This document shows, in pieces, positions 53,601 to 64,000 of a stretch of 64,000 bases of DNA (position 1 is the stretch's first letter; every line of letters begins with the position of its first letter). The position numbers were made by a program, and so were the translations under genes. The notes beneath the pieces are model-generated. The model saw nothing but the letters and a program-made list of their open reading frames with translations. It ran no database searches and was not told the DNA's origin. This stretch comes from Diplonema papillatum (lineage: Eukaryota; Euglenozoa; Diplonemea; Diplonemida; Diplonemidae), in assembly GCA_030068145.1 (NCBI GenBank), contig JAPJBO010000784.1:1-64000 (forward strand). Reading direction: 5' to 3'.

Positions 53601-56600
53601 CGTCACGGGTGGATGAAACGGCAAGGCGGCGGGGCACCGGCGTGGCCGCTGTTAGCCCGCCGAACGTCGCTTTGTGGGCGTTCTCGAAGGACAACCTCCG
53701 AGAGTCGGCTTCGAACGCGACGTCCATGTGCACGAAGTCGAAACTCGTCGCATCGTCCGACGCGTAGTCAGCCGCGAACACCAGCCGCACCTTCGTGAAG
53801 TTGCCCCCGGCGAATGGGATCGGCTCGTACGCGGCCGCCTTCCCCGCCGTCGCATTCCCCGCGCCGACCAGCCCCGGCAGCCCGGACAAATCCACGTATT
53901 CGGCCGCGCCCGATATGTTGACGGACACCGTGAAAACCCCGCGTGTCAACCAGCCGAAGGTCACGTTAAACCCCCGCGCGACCCCCCCCACCTTCACCTC
54001 GACGACCTTCGAGACGAACTCTCCGACGCTCTCCTCCCCCGTCAGCGAGAGCCGGGCTGGCGTACAGAAGTAAGGCGGTCCCTTGAGGACTGTCTGTCCG
54101 TGCACGTCGCTGAGCCCCAGCACGTCCGTGAGGTTGTGCATTTCCGGCGTGTCGGGGCACAGGTGAAACCACCCGAGTCCGTCGACCCCGGCGCGGTACC
54201 TCAGTGCATCCCGCATTCCCGCTGTGGTGTCGGGGGCCCAGGGGGAGCCGGGGGCGATGAACGGCGCCGGACGCTCGGCGTTGACTTCGAGCAGCCAAGG
54301 GTGCGGCCTGCGCTCCGGGTCGCCCAGCCGCCAGTAGTCCGGCCACGTGTCCGTGGAGTTCGGCGCGCCGCTCACGCAGGTGCCCCACGCGCCGCACTGC
54401 GCGTCGAGGTGGCAGATCTCGATCTGGCAGAACCTCCCCGTGAACCCGCGGTCGCACAGGCACCGCGACTCGATGCCCTCGGCGTTCGTTACCGGGTTCC
54501 CGCCGGGGATCGCGGCGCACACACCCCGGCCGAAGCAGTAGCAGGGCAGGTACGGGACCCCCGTCGCGGTCAGGGAAAGAGTCGCTGTCACAGTCGCTGT
54601 GGCCGGCAACTCTGTTATGGTTTCCGACAACGTCCCCGTGATCGACGGCGAAGCGGACAACGAAGACGTGGCGGACTTCGTCAAGGAAGCGGTTCGCGAC
54701 GCCGTCGCCGACACCGTCGGCGTCCCGGTGACGTAAAAGAGGATGTCGTCGGAAACAGGGTTGATCCACGTGCCCCCGTAGCTGGTGTCGTTGCTGCCGA
54801 CCACGATCCGGTACGCGCCGTAATCGCCGGGGGCGGCCGGGGTCGTGAAGTTTTCCACGACCCACGTCACCGTGTCGCACGGGCGGACCCCGAAGTCGGC
54901 CGTGATCACCAACGTGCCGGCTTCCCACCAGGCCGTGGCAGGCGCGCCTCCGGCGGTGCTGGGCGCGCTCGTCGTCACCGTGACTGGCCCGTCGTAGTTC
55001 GTGTACCCGCCGCGCGGGAAGGCGATGGACACGTTCACCCGCGTGTCCGTCGCGACCGAGAACCCGAGCACAACCGCCGCCGCGACGCCGCTGAACCCCA
55101 CCGCCGCCACCGCCGGGCGGAAGTCGAAGGCGCGCACGGCCCCCGCTGTGGCGCTCGGGTCCCTCGCCGCCCACGCACCGCACACCACGTCCGCACCGGG
55201 GCACGCCAGGTCGCCCCAGATCCCGGCCGAAACGGTGCCCGGCGCCCCGGAGGATGGGCAGGGCACGGTCCGAACGGCGGGGCCGGACGCCGCCGCCGGG
55301 ACATCGACGTACAGCCGCCACCCGGCCGGGGTTGTGGACGGCATGGTGTTCGTGTCCCGAGGGGCGCAGCACGTGGCCAGGCAGACCGCGCCGTGTGTGG
55401 AGGACGCGATGCATTTGGACCCGTGCCCGAACGCCTCCAAATTCGCGACGGTGGGTGTGCTCTGCTCGTCGGAGCAGAGGGTGGTAGGGACCACCACGGG
55501 GCAGTAGTCCATCTCGCGCAGGGGTGACCCGAGGTTCTGGGAATCGAACGGCTGCAGCGGGAAGGGGATGGTCACCGTCTCCGCGTTGCACGCGCCCTTT
55601 CCGAACGCGAAGAAGTCGCACGCGCCCCCTCCCCCCGCCGCCGGAGCGCAGAACTCCGGGAAGGACGCATTCCCGGCTAGGTCGCGGCAGTCGCGGAACC
55701 AAGCACACCCCCTGCCCGCACCCCAGAGCAGCGCCTCCTCGCGCGCTGCGGTGACCGCCGTGAAATTCGGGCCGAGCGGCGCGCCGAGACCGCTGTTCAA
55801 CGCTTGGAAGTATCCGAGCGTCATGCCAGACACTGCGCCGACCAGCGGCCCGACGTCGACGCTCGCCGACAGCGGCGCGAGGATTTCGGTGTGGAAGAAC
55901 CTTTTTTTCCAGTGCGTGGCCGGGTTTTCGGCCGTTTCGAGGCAGAGCGCGGTGGAGACGGAGCCGTCGTCGCACCCGGTGTGCCGCGCTACAAACTGCG
56001 TGAACCCGTCGGTCGCCGCAGGGTCCCGGTTCGCTCCCCACGTCTGGTTCCAGTACATGGGCGAAAATCCCATCACGTGGAAGAGGTCGTGCAGCAGGAA
56101 CTTCTCCAGCGCCGCGCGCCCCGCGTACGTCGCCGGCTTCGCGCCGCGCGGAGCCACGTTCATGAACGCGAGCCGCGGGAGCCCCGTTGTCGCGTCGACG
56201 ACGCATACTCCGGACCAAGACACGGTACCAGAGTACTCCACGGGCATCGGCAAGAACGTCACGAGGAGGACCATGTCAACCCCGAAGCCAGGTTGCCTGG
56301 TCGGCAACACTGTCGTCGACCCGCCGATCGACTCGAGGGCGGCCTTGATCTCCGGCACGGCGGAGGTGGCCACGTGCCCGCATGAGTCCGGAACCCCTTC
56401 CGACCAGGAGGCACCGGCGTCTTTCGTCCTCAGGAGCGGGTCCTGCAAGCCGAGCTGCGGCGTCGTGGGCGCGACGAGGAAGGTGTCCCCGACGATCCGC
56501 GCCGCGTTCGGGATGAAGTCGTCACGGACGTACGCCATCTGGTTGTAGTCGAGCACATCTTCGCCGGCGCACGTGACCGGCACCGCCGTCAGCGGCGACC

Positions 56601-56817
56601 GCACGACCTGCCCCGCGGCCGTGCAGCCGTACCCAGCCTCCCCGACGACGACGGGATGGATCCAAAACGGCTGTTTCGGCACATCCGTGTCCACTGCGAC
56701 CTCACGCAGGACGACGGAATCCCCGTACAACGAAGCAACGGTGCTGTGCAGGCAGTCCCCCGCTAGGCCGGTGCCGACGACACCGAAAACGACCCAAAGC
56801 CGACGAAGAAGGACCAT
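44604..56817 (-). CDS. Giant surface receptor, exon 1: leishmanolysin-like (M8) domain, EGF-like arrays, GPS-like region
   Basis: 4,071 residues plus one base in a single exon; with exon 2 the precursor is ~4,297 residues. The start is the ATG at 56817, followed by a clear signal peptide (LLRRLWVVFGVVGTGLAG). Residues ~40-560 form a leishmanolysin-like M8 domain. The zinc motif reads H243-D-L-F-H247-V-M-G-F, the third His lies in THWKK (H302), and MDYCPVVV is at about 436. The usual catalytic Glu is Asp and the Met-turn position reads Leu313, so activity is doubtful. EGF/laminin-EGF-like modules lie at about 760-830, 1155-1340, 1520-1660, 2170-2390, 2865-2900 and 3195-3450, separated by beta-rich domains. 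A REJ/GAIN-like stretch (about 3450-4000) ends in a GPS-like site (CIFWETTW ... SYACNVSHF|TMYAL, T4016). Architecture suggests an adhesion or sensing receptor that may self-cleave just outside the membrane. Frame beyond 44604 is intronic. Confidence 0.88.
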
Positions 56818-57756
56818 CGTCGGCGCTTTCAACAAAGACCAAGGGTGTGTGGCGAGGCTGCGCAGTGTCACACACGCGCAACTACGACCTCACCCCCCCA
56901 GCTGGTGGCGGCGCGAACGGAGGTGGATCGGTTGCAATCCCGACGGGGGACGGACAATGGGGGAAGGAAGGGCGGCGGAGCTGGGTGAGCAGCTGCTCTT
57001 CAGCCGGAAAGCGCCGAGTCGGCTCCCGATCTTGCTTTGCCCCGGGCGGAGGGCATGTCGCAATGCCCGAAGGCCGCTCTTCCTTTTTAGTGTTGCCTCC
57101 CTTTGTGCGGCTTCTCCCGAAAGCGAGGCTGCGGCACTATCGAGCCGCCGGTGTGTTGCGTCAAGCTCAGCCCAAGTCTACCTCGCCGCAAACAAAGAGC
57201 ATCCGGGAAGACTGAGCAGCGGGCTGTCCAAGGCCGTTTCCTTCGAATGTTTTTTTTTTTCCAAAGCCTGTGATGTTGATCATTATTATTGTGATTGGCG
57301 GTTCGAGAACTATGCAGCAGCCGCGCTTGGCGAAGTGCACCATGCTGAGATGTCACTGAAAGACGAGTAAACGGCGAGTGCATGTATGGACCAACAAAAT
57401 ACCTTCTGCCTCTACCTACCTATCTTGGGTCGCAATCACAGCAGTCAGTTCGGGACAGCTATCGGTGTTTTGCAACCGAAGGGTGCTCGCAACTATTGCG
57501 ACTGCCGATGGTGAGAGAGTAGATGTGAACCGGCCGTTTGGCCTGTCGTCGGTTCCTGTCTTTGGGTCGTCGTTTGCCATGTCGATCTTCGAGGGTTTGC
57601 CTACTGGCAATCACCGTCGTGTACCCGCTGCCATCACACACACGGTGACAGATCGGCGGCCCGCACCGCACCTCCGGCGCAACGACTCACGCCCGCCACT
57701 GTAGTAGTACGCAATATTAGTGAGGCGACCCCTCCGAGAGGTCCCGCCACGCTAAC
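56818..57756. other. 5' flank of the giant receptor, no gene recognised
   Basis: Upstream of the receptor ATG the minus strand has a C/T-leaning stretch ending in GTTGAAAG eight bases before the ATG, a possible (trans-)splice acceptor. No coding region is supported in the rest. Confidence 0.4.
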
Positions 57757-58110
57757 TCTTCTCTCGGAATTGTCAGCGCGGTAGCGATGACAGTGAGAAC
57801 ACAAAAAGGTGGGAGGGGAGAGGCCCTGGGACTGCTAAGGCGTGACAACCCCGTCCCCGTCCCTTCCAGGGAGCCACCCAGAAACTAGCCTAGCCCACCT
57901 GACGGTGGAGGCCCGCATCCTTTGACTTGTTTTATGTGTTCTCTCTTTCTCTCTCGGGAAAGGTCAGCGGTAGCGATGACCACGAGAAGATATACAGGTG
58001 GGAGGGGAGAGGCCCTGGGACTGCTAAGACTCCTCCCAGGGAGCCACCCCGAATCTACTGGCCCACTTGACGGTGGAGGCCCACACCCTTTGTGTTTGAC
58101 GTGTTTTGAG
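57757..58110 (+). repeat. ~190-bp direct duplication
   Basis: Two units share GGTGGGAGGGGAGAGGCCCT, GGGACTGCTAAG, CCAGGGAGCCACCC and GACGGTGGAGGCCC. The second unit is slightly shorter. Confidence 0.88.
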
Positions 58111-58694
58111 CTGTTGTCGATTTGCGGCTCGTCTGTCAACGAAGGCAGCATTATTGTCGGCACCGGCGGCGTTTGCACTGACCGGATACGAGAATGGGAA
58201 ACAACCGAGCTAGGTGCCGAAAGTGATGTGGTAGTAAAAAGAAAAGGGACGGACAAGAGAAAAAGAAGGGATCAGATTGCGGAAAGAGAGAGAGGACAGA
58301 AAAAGAAATAAAAAAGAATGAAGCCGAGAGAAGAAGAAAAGAAGAAGACGGATAGCAATCCTCGAGATAAAGACAGCTTGAGGAGGCGCTTCACGCTTGA
58401 CCCTTGGGGGGGGGTTGCAAGAACGTGCTTGGAATGGGTATGTGCTCAACACCGCACTGGTCCCGTCCGGCGCGCGTGTTTCGGTCCTTGGGGGGGGGGA
58501 AGGGGTTCTACCAATGGGTACCGGGGCACCATTTTCTCGCGATTGTCTTTTTTTTGTTTGCCAACAGGTATTTCTTCGTGCCATCCATCTTGGGAAAGGA
58601 AAGAGTTCCTTTCCCCGCAAGAACAAGACGAAAGAATACTCGACGTAGCTGCTTCGACTCCGAATGGAAGGGAGGAAATATAGAGGTAGAGGGG
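58111..58694. other. No gene recognised
   Basis: Purine-rich sequence (58220-58350) followed by two G-runs (58407-58414 and 58491-58498). No gene or RNA recognised. Confidence 0.4.
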
Positions 58695-58925
58695 AAAATA
58701 CAATACAAACACAATCTGATTTGTTCTTTGCTTACACCACCGTGTGTTGTTTTCTCACTCAGGACTTTGACCTGTTGTGTTTGTGTGATTTGTCGTGTTG
58801 GGGTAGACCCGCATGACCTCACGTCCGTTCAACACGTGGTTCGGTAGTTACAGCACTTGGGATCCCTTCTGTTCTTTGTCGGGCAGCATCGTCGAGTATT
58901 TCCTTTCAAGCTGGCGCTTATGTAA
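58695..58925 (-). pseudogene. rDNA-derived 3' flank fragment
   Basis: Closely matches 15544-15790, which lies directly downstream of a 28S fragment in the same sense (AATACAATACAAACACAATC, GGTAGACCCGCATGACCTCA, GTTCTTTGTCGGGCAGCATC). This copy stops short of the recognisable 28S core. Calling it rDNA-derived rests on that neighbour, so it is an inference. Confidence 0.65.
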
Positions 58926-60139
58926 AAGAAACGAGGGGAGGAGGGGAGGGGGCGGGGAATCCGCGCAAATGCAGATCGCCTGAAGGGAGAGGAAGGAAAG
59001 GCCGGAGGAAAAACGGCACGTCTGCGCACGACACGCAGCTCCACCCCTTCGGGAGTGGTCCTTTCCTTCCATCCGGGAACGCCACAAAGGAGGTGCCCAG
59101 CCCGTCGAGTTCTTCGCGGCTCGCGTCCCTGCACGAAATGGCAGTAACGGTCCAAACCCGACGCTAGCAGAAGCGGACGCAGAACGCGAATCAGACGATG
59201 GAATCACATCCACAGATGCGGTTATTGAGCTACGGCGCAGCATGCCGCGAGCAACCGCTTCAGTTTCTCAGAGGTGAAGACCACCGTACGGTTCCACAAA
59301 GGGTATTCAAAACCACCCGGGCGAAAGGCAGAGGCGGCTTGTACGCGGAGACACTCGCAGCTAGCCTCAAGAGCTGAGGCCGTGATTCGGTGTTGATCTC
59401 GCGCTTCCTCGCGAAGGGAGAGACATGTTGAAAACGGGCTTGACGTTCAGTCTGCGTTTAGACACTCACCCCAAGAGTCTACAGCCAGTCTCACCGCAAG
59501 CGACGGACGGTTTGCTGTTCCGTGTTGCGATTCAACGTATTCTTGCTGCATAGCACAACTTCAGATATCTTCAACTCACGGGACGGATTCTAATGATCTG
59601 CAAACGAACCAAACGAACAAATAAAAAAAGGATTCCCGCCACCACCATGATTCTCGTCTGCGTGGAACCCCCCCCTTCCGATCCGTCGGTGCTGTACAAG
59701 TGCGTGACCCGCTGTTCTTTGTTTGGTGCCTCCGGGCGACTTTCGGCAACTGGATTCTGAGACCAGCGCGAGTAATTTCATTGCTGGCTGGTTTCAGTTT
59801 CCCGCGGACTCGACGAACGGCGGGGCCCTCTTCAGCGTAGTGGGCGTACAGTAGGCAACGATTCATAACCCCGATACACCGCCCGAGCATGTATGCACGT
59901 AGCGGCGTGGCGTTGCACCCACAAGGATGGTGCACCTCTACTGCAGTCAGCCGGAGGAGATACCTCCTCGTGCATAGGTACATGGAACGCCACGAGTCGG
60001 ACGGAGTCTGTCTGTACCGAGAGTCGGTCGTCAGCAGGGTGGCGAGCGAGGCCACGATGCAGCATGCGGGGTTCCACGTGCACGTGCAGCAGCCCAGCGT
60101 AACGCTGCTCAAGCCGCGCCGGCGGGAGTATGGTTTTGC
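58926..60139. other. No gene recognised
   Basis: Several short open frames on both strands, for example plus 59889-60143 and minus 59576-60112. None has a recognisable domain or start context. No clear repeat. Confidence 0.4.
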
Positions 60140-60450
60140 GTGAAGGGGCGAGCTTTCCGATGTGGGAAATCGTCGGAAGAGATTCCTTCATCGGCCGGAA
60201 ATCCTCCACGCGAGGGGTGTGTGGGTGCTTTCGGATCAAGATTGTAGTCGACAGAAAAGATTCCAGAAGAGATTTCGTGGTTCAGGCGAATGACAGTCCC
60301 CTACACGGGGCATGGACTTTTTGATCAAAGAGTGCAAGCCGACGGAGGAGACGACTAGGTGCTGGACCATGAGAATGGTTCAGCACGAAGGAGCGAGCTT
60401 GCGATACGGTGAACGCAAGTCGTCTGAAGAGATTCCTTCTTCAGGTAAGC
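60140..60450 (+). repeat. Degenerate ~245-bp duplication
   Basis: A block with GCGAGCTTTCCGATGTGGGA, AATCGTC.GAAGAGATTCCTTC recurs at about 60388-60445 as GCGAGCTTGCGATACGGTGA, AGTCGTCTGAAGAGATTCCT. Only two diverged units are visible. Confidence 0.6.
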
Positions 60451-61785
60451 ATCCACGATCCATGTGTCTCAATCGGAGAATGCTTTCGCGGTGGCGTCAC
60501 ATGCACTGAAGGTCAGTTGCAGCGAACGAGCTGGATACAATTTCCTCGCAGGTGACGCATCGGAATATGCACAGTCCCGAGATTGTGTGCTTCCTGATCG
60601 CGAGCGGGGGACGGGCCTTCTCGGAGCATGAGAAAAGGCCCGCCGCTGCCGCAACAGTCCCCTCGAGAGGGTGTATGATAACTTTCCGGACAGGAAAGGC
60701 ACGGAGGATTCCTCCCTCGTTTCTTGCGGTGGCCCACGGTCTACATGGTCTGCGGGCAAAGGTCTTAACGAAGAAAGCAACGAGAGGAGTGCGGGGTGTC
60801 ACGAAGGAAGGGGGCGCGAATCCATTGCCCTTCGACAGGTGCGGCTACAGCTTCATTACTTAACGAGGGAAGTCGTACTTGGTCTTGATGGCGTTCACCT
60901 TGCTCGCGGAAACGTGGCGGGTCTCCTCCTCCCATTCACCCTGTAGAGGTTGCGTGGTGTTGGCTTGACTCGTAGCGTGCAGAGGAAGAGCAGCTAGCTT
61001 GTGAGTTTACTCGGGAAATTTAGCTTAAACGTTTAGACAGGTACTGTCTGCCTTTTCGTTCAGGGCAGAAACTTGTTTTGAGCGGGATATAAGGGCGACC
61101 AAAATACGCCATGCTGTGACAGGGTAGGAGCCTACAAAACAACGAAGCCGCCCGAACAACGCAGTTTTTACGGGGGGCACTTGCGGCGTTGGAGTTTCCG
61201 GTCCCTCACAAGCCAATTCCTAGGCAATTCCTTAAGGAAAAACATCAAAACCCAACCCGCAGCCACAAAAAACAGCCCGACTAGGACACAACCGCAAAGG
61301 GAACCCAAAAAGCGATCGGAAACCCCAGGAAGGTTTGATCCACACCGGTGTGGGTTCATAAAACGCCCGCAAAATGTGTGTCTCCAGCCCATACTTGTAC
61401 GGTTGGGCGCCGGAGGCACCTTCCGGTTGGCGGCTCAGAAGCTTTTCGTGTGCACGTGTGTATTTGATAGATATAACACGACGCGTGTCAAGTCTCTTTT
61501 TAATAATGGCAAATGCGTTTGATAGTAAATTGTTACCATCAAAAAGAATAGGCGCGATAGTTGTTCGCACGTGCCCGGGGAAGTTGGCCTTCAGACATGT
61601 CTTCCGCCGGATGAATTACCTTTCCAGATGGCCGTGTATTGCCATTTCTTTAGGGGGGGGGGCACTCAGGCCCTTTATTTTCCCCCGGATCCGGAATTTT
61701 CATCATCATCTGTTCGTCGTAACAATGCATTGCAACGAAAGAGAATGCTGGCGGAGAAGATTGGTCTAACCATCATATTCACTCA
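60451..61785. other. No gene recognised
   Basis: Downstream, in gene sense, of APRT. If APRT has a second exon it should lie here, but I could not identify it. Minus frames at 61168-61419 contain a hydrophobic stretch of doubtful meaning. Confidence 0.4.
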
Positions 61786-61863
61786 CTAACAGGCCAAACC
61801 TCCCCCGGCACGTACAACAAGCCTTTTGCACACGGAGTCGAATGTTGTTACGAAAACCCATAC

Positions 61864-62532
61864 CCTCGGGTCCCCGCAAGCGGCGTCAGGGACGGTGGTG
61901 TCCTTCACGAGGGTGAACACGGGCACGTCCTTGAACTTCCCGTCGCAGGCGGCGCGGATCTTCTTCACGCCGTCGAGGAACGGGAGGCAGATGCACGCAG
62001 CAAACTCGTACACCTTGCCTCCCAGGGCTTCGACTAACTCAAACCCGGCAACCGCGGTCCCGCCGGTGGCGATCAGGTCGTCGATGAGGACGACGCGGCT
62101 GTTCTTGTCGACGGAGCCGAGTCGGAGGCACAGCGTCTCCGGCTTCCCTTCGTCGTATTCCTTTCGGTACCCTTCCGAGTTGACGACGACGCCCGGGTTC
62201 TTGCCTTCTTTCCGAAGCAACACGAACGGGATCCCAAGCGCGAGCGCGATGGGCGCGCCGATGATGAACCCTCGCGCGTCGTACCCGATGATGTGCGTGG
62301 GCCCGGTACCCTCAGGGGCCGCCTTGTAGCGCTGGACGAAGAGGTTGACCACCAGCTGGAAGATCTTCGGGTTCTCCGAGATGCCCGAGACGTCGTAAAA
62401 CTTGGGCACGTCCTTCGGCGAGAATTTCGGCGAGTACCAGTACATGCTCTCGGCGATCGTCTTGATGTCCTCGTGCTCCTGATCAGGCACCCAGTGGTTG
62501 TCCCCGTCATTCTCAAACTTGATACCTGCCAT
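61864..62532 (-). CDS. APRT: Adenine phosphoribosyltransferase
   Basis: Converts adenine and PRPP to AMP in purine salvage, normally cytosolic or glycosomal in Euglenozoa. From the ATG at 62532 the exon encodes 223 residues to a donor-like AGG|GTATGG at 61864/61863. Without splicing the frame runs to 61786 and gives 248 residues, so a short last exon is possible but not required. The PRPP-binding loop VVLIDDLIATGGTA is intact. THIIGYDARGFIIGAPIALA and PFVLLRKEGKNPG are the adenine/PRPP site segments. The N-terminal YWYSPKFSPKDVPKFYDVS pattern and the long C-terminal part after the PRPP loop are typical of kinetoplastid APRTs and help place the organism. Upstream in-frame ATGs at 62646 and 62694 would add an unconserved extension, so I prefer 62532. 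Confidence 0.93.
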
Positions 62533-62726
62533 CCTCCCAACCCTGCCCTCCCCTTCGCTGGCAAGTGATCTGGTCCTTTGAGCCAATGCCTCGCCTGTAT
62601 GATCACACGGCACAAAATCCGAGAAAATCTCTCGGAATGGTGACATTTTAGCTGGGAAACATTGCTTGGATTCGGGCGCTGAACTTGTTGCCAAGAACGA
62701 GCTTTCCTCTCCAAAGCTCTACCCCA

Positions 62727-62816
62727 CAGCTAATTGGTAGCAACGACGGGCGGTGTGTACAAATGGCAGGGACGTAATCAGTGCAAGCTGATGACTTGCG
62801 CCTACTAGGCATTGAT
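62727..62816 (-). pseudogene. 18S rRNA fragment
   Basis: The reverse complement gives GCCTAGTAGGCGCAAGTCAT, CAGCTTGCACTGATTACGTC, CCTGCCATTTGTACACACCG and CCCGTCGTTGCTACCAATTA. This is the conserved stretch at the start of helix 44. About 90 bases, well preserved, about 200 bases upstream of the APRT start. Confidence 0.92.
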
Positions 62817-64000
62817 TGCGGTGTTCGTCGTCGACAACGCATTGCGTGGCAAACGCGCGGCCCGTGCCTAGTACACGGGGTCCTTCTTCTCTTCCGGCCT
62901 GCAATGCTCTCCTTTGAAGCGACAGTCGCTCGGCTGTATGCACCAACGACCTACGCACGCCTGGCTCGTGCTCGTCGCAGTTTCGAATGCTGTCACGCCG
63001 CATCTGGCAACACCACCGGTTTTTGGCGGCACGGCTGGTGGAGAGAATGAAGGAACCCGCAGTCCCGGTTGTTGGAAGGAAAGAGTCGCGTGGCATAGCT
63101 GCGCCGAAGCACGAAAGGATGATCGGAAGAGGCTAGTTCATCAGAGACCGGTGTTATGTGGGGGTGCAAGTGAATGTGCTTGGAATGGTGTGTCGCGCTG
63201 TGTGTCGTATCTACACTCCGGTTCGGTCCTCTAACGGACACATAAGGCGGACAATCATCGGCGCGGAACCTGAGTGTCGATAGACAGGACAGCGATGTGA
63301 GTCTGGATGGCAGGCGGCTGTTCGTAGCCCGGCATAAACAGGACCTCCCATGCGACTGCTTGCACACCTTCGTGGTGTGTTCGTTTGCCCATGTCGGGGT
63401 TGGCGACAAAGACCATCTGTCTCGTCTTTCGGCCTCGAACGGAAAACCCCCGGTTGTTTATCCCGGTGTAGATCAACTGCGGGGGTGGTCAAACTCTCAC
63501 TTTTTCCGCATCCTTTATTTTTTACTGCAAAGCCCTCGTTTACTCTATTCCTCTGGGAGAGTTCGCGTCTCCCACTCATACTTTCCTCGCGAGTACTCCC
63601 CATCAACGATTAGACACTATTCTGGTACTGGTACTTCATTAGTAATAGAAACAAGTCGCGTCACTGGAAAACCACGGTGAGATGAGGGGAGGGAACTGTT
63701 TTTTTGTTGAACATTTTGCCCTCGACGTTTGTTTCTAGGTGCAGGGGTAAGGAAGCGCCGTGGATGGCCGGTGCCGCGTTCTCACTTCCTCCAATATTGC
63801 ATGTTTGGTATAAAATACTCGAGAGACTGCCTTGTGCTCTTTCCGACGGGCTAGAGGGGGGGAAACCCGTACTACTACGAAGTGGGTCTTTTTTGTTGAA
63901 CGCCACTAAACCCAGATTTACCTGTGCTTCGTGTGGGCTACAGCACATTTACCTCCTTTGAGGTTGGAAAATATTGTTGCGACAGTGGGGAGTCATCGGC
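62817..64000. other. No gene recognised
   Basis: Upstream of APRT in its sense. Short frames only; no domain, RNA gene or obvious repeat seen to the window end. Confidence 0.4.

Overview
This window reads as nuclear DNA of a GC-rich, repeat-laden protist, most likely a euglenozoan and probably a diplonemid. The support is an adenine phosphoribosyltransferase of the kinetoplastid type (about 62 kb), a leishmanolysin-type (M8) domain on a giant receptor (about 44-57 kb), and a Cache-TM-HAMP-cyclase receptor layout like that of trypanosomatid receptor cyclases. Genes are long with few exons. Introns are GT-AG with a recurring GTATG(T/G) donor. No bacterial operon or ribosome-binding-site logic is present. 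The placement is an inference; no spliced-leader gene or intact rRNA gene was found.

All convincing protein genes lie on the minus strand. From right to left they are: APRT (62.5-61.8 kb); a ~4,300-residue single-pass receptor with leishmanolysin-like, EGF-like and GPS-like regions (56.8-42.8 kb, two exons); a probable RIF1 homologue of ~2,175 residues (38.7-31.2 kb, two exons); two PLAC8-family Cys-rich proteins (29.3-28.2 and 21.9-20.7 kb); and a receptor with PA, Cache, LamG-like, HAMP and degenerate nucleotidyl-cyclase regions (12.7-9.2 kb plus 3.7-2.2 kb). For the giant receptor and the RIF1-like gene, joining the exons at the best splice sites restores the frame. In the receptor it also rebuilds a perfect transmembrane helix across the junction.

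The rest is repeats and fragments. Simple arrays include a 16-bp minisatellite (0.5-1.8 kb), a TTGAGA hexamer array, a ~41-bp satellite of ~70 units that flips orientation and sits between inverted repeats (5.1-8.0 kb), and a GA tract. Pieces of 18S and 28S rDNA are scattered in both orientations, including a 28S head-to-head palindrome at ~16 kb. A decayed hAT transposon lies at 22.3-24.2 kb.

The most unusual pattern is that several genes carry graded tandem copies of their own ends. These are the 3' ends of PLAC8-1, the RIF1-like gene and the giant receptor, the 5' end of the RIF1-like gene (three copies plus a remnant), and the 5' flank of PLAC8-1. Inside the giant receptor's intron there is also a second copy of the end of exon 1, split by a ~240-bp 18S rDNA insertion. 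The genes do not look like a shared pathway; three are membrane or surface signalling proteins, one is probably chromatin-associated, and one is purine salvage.
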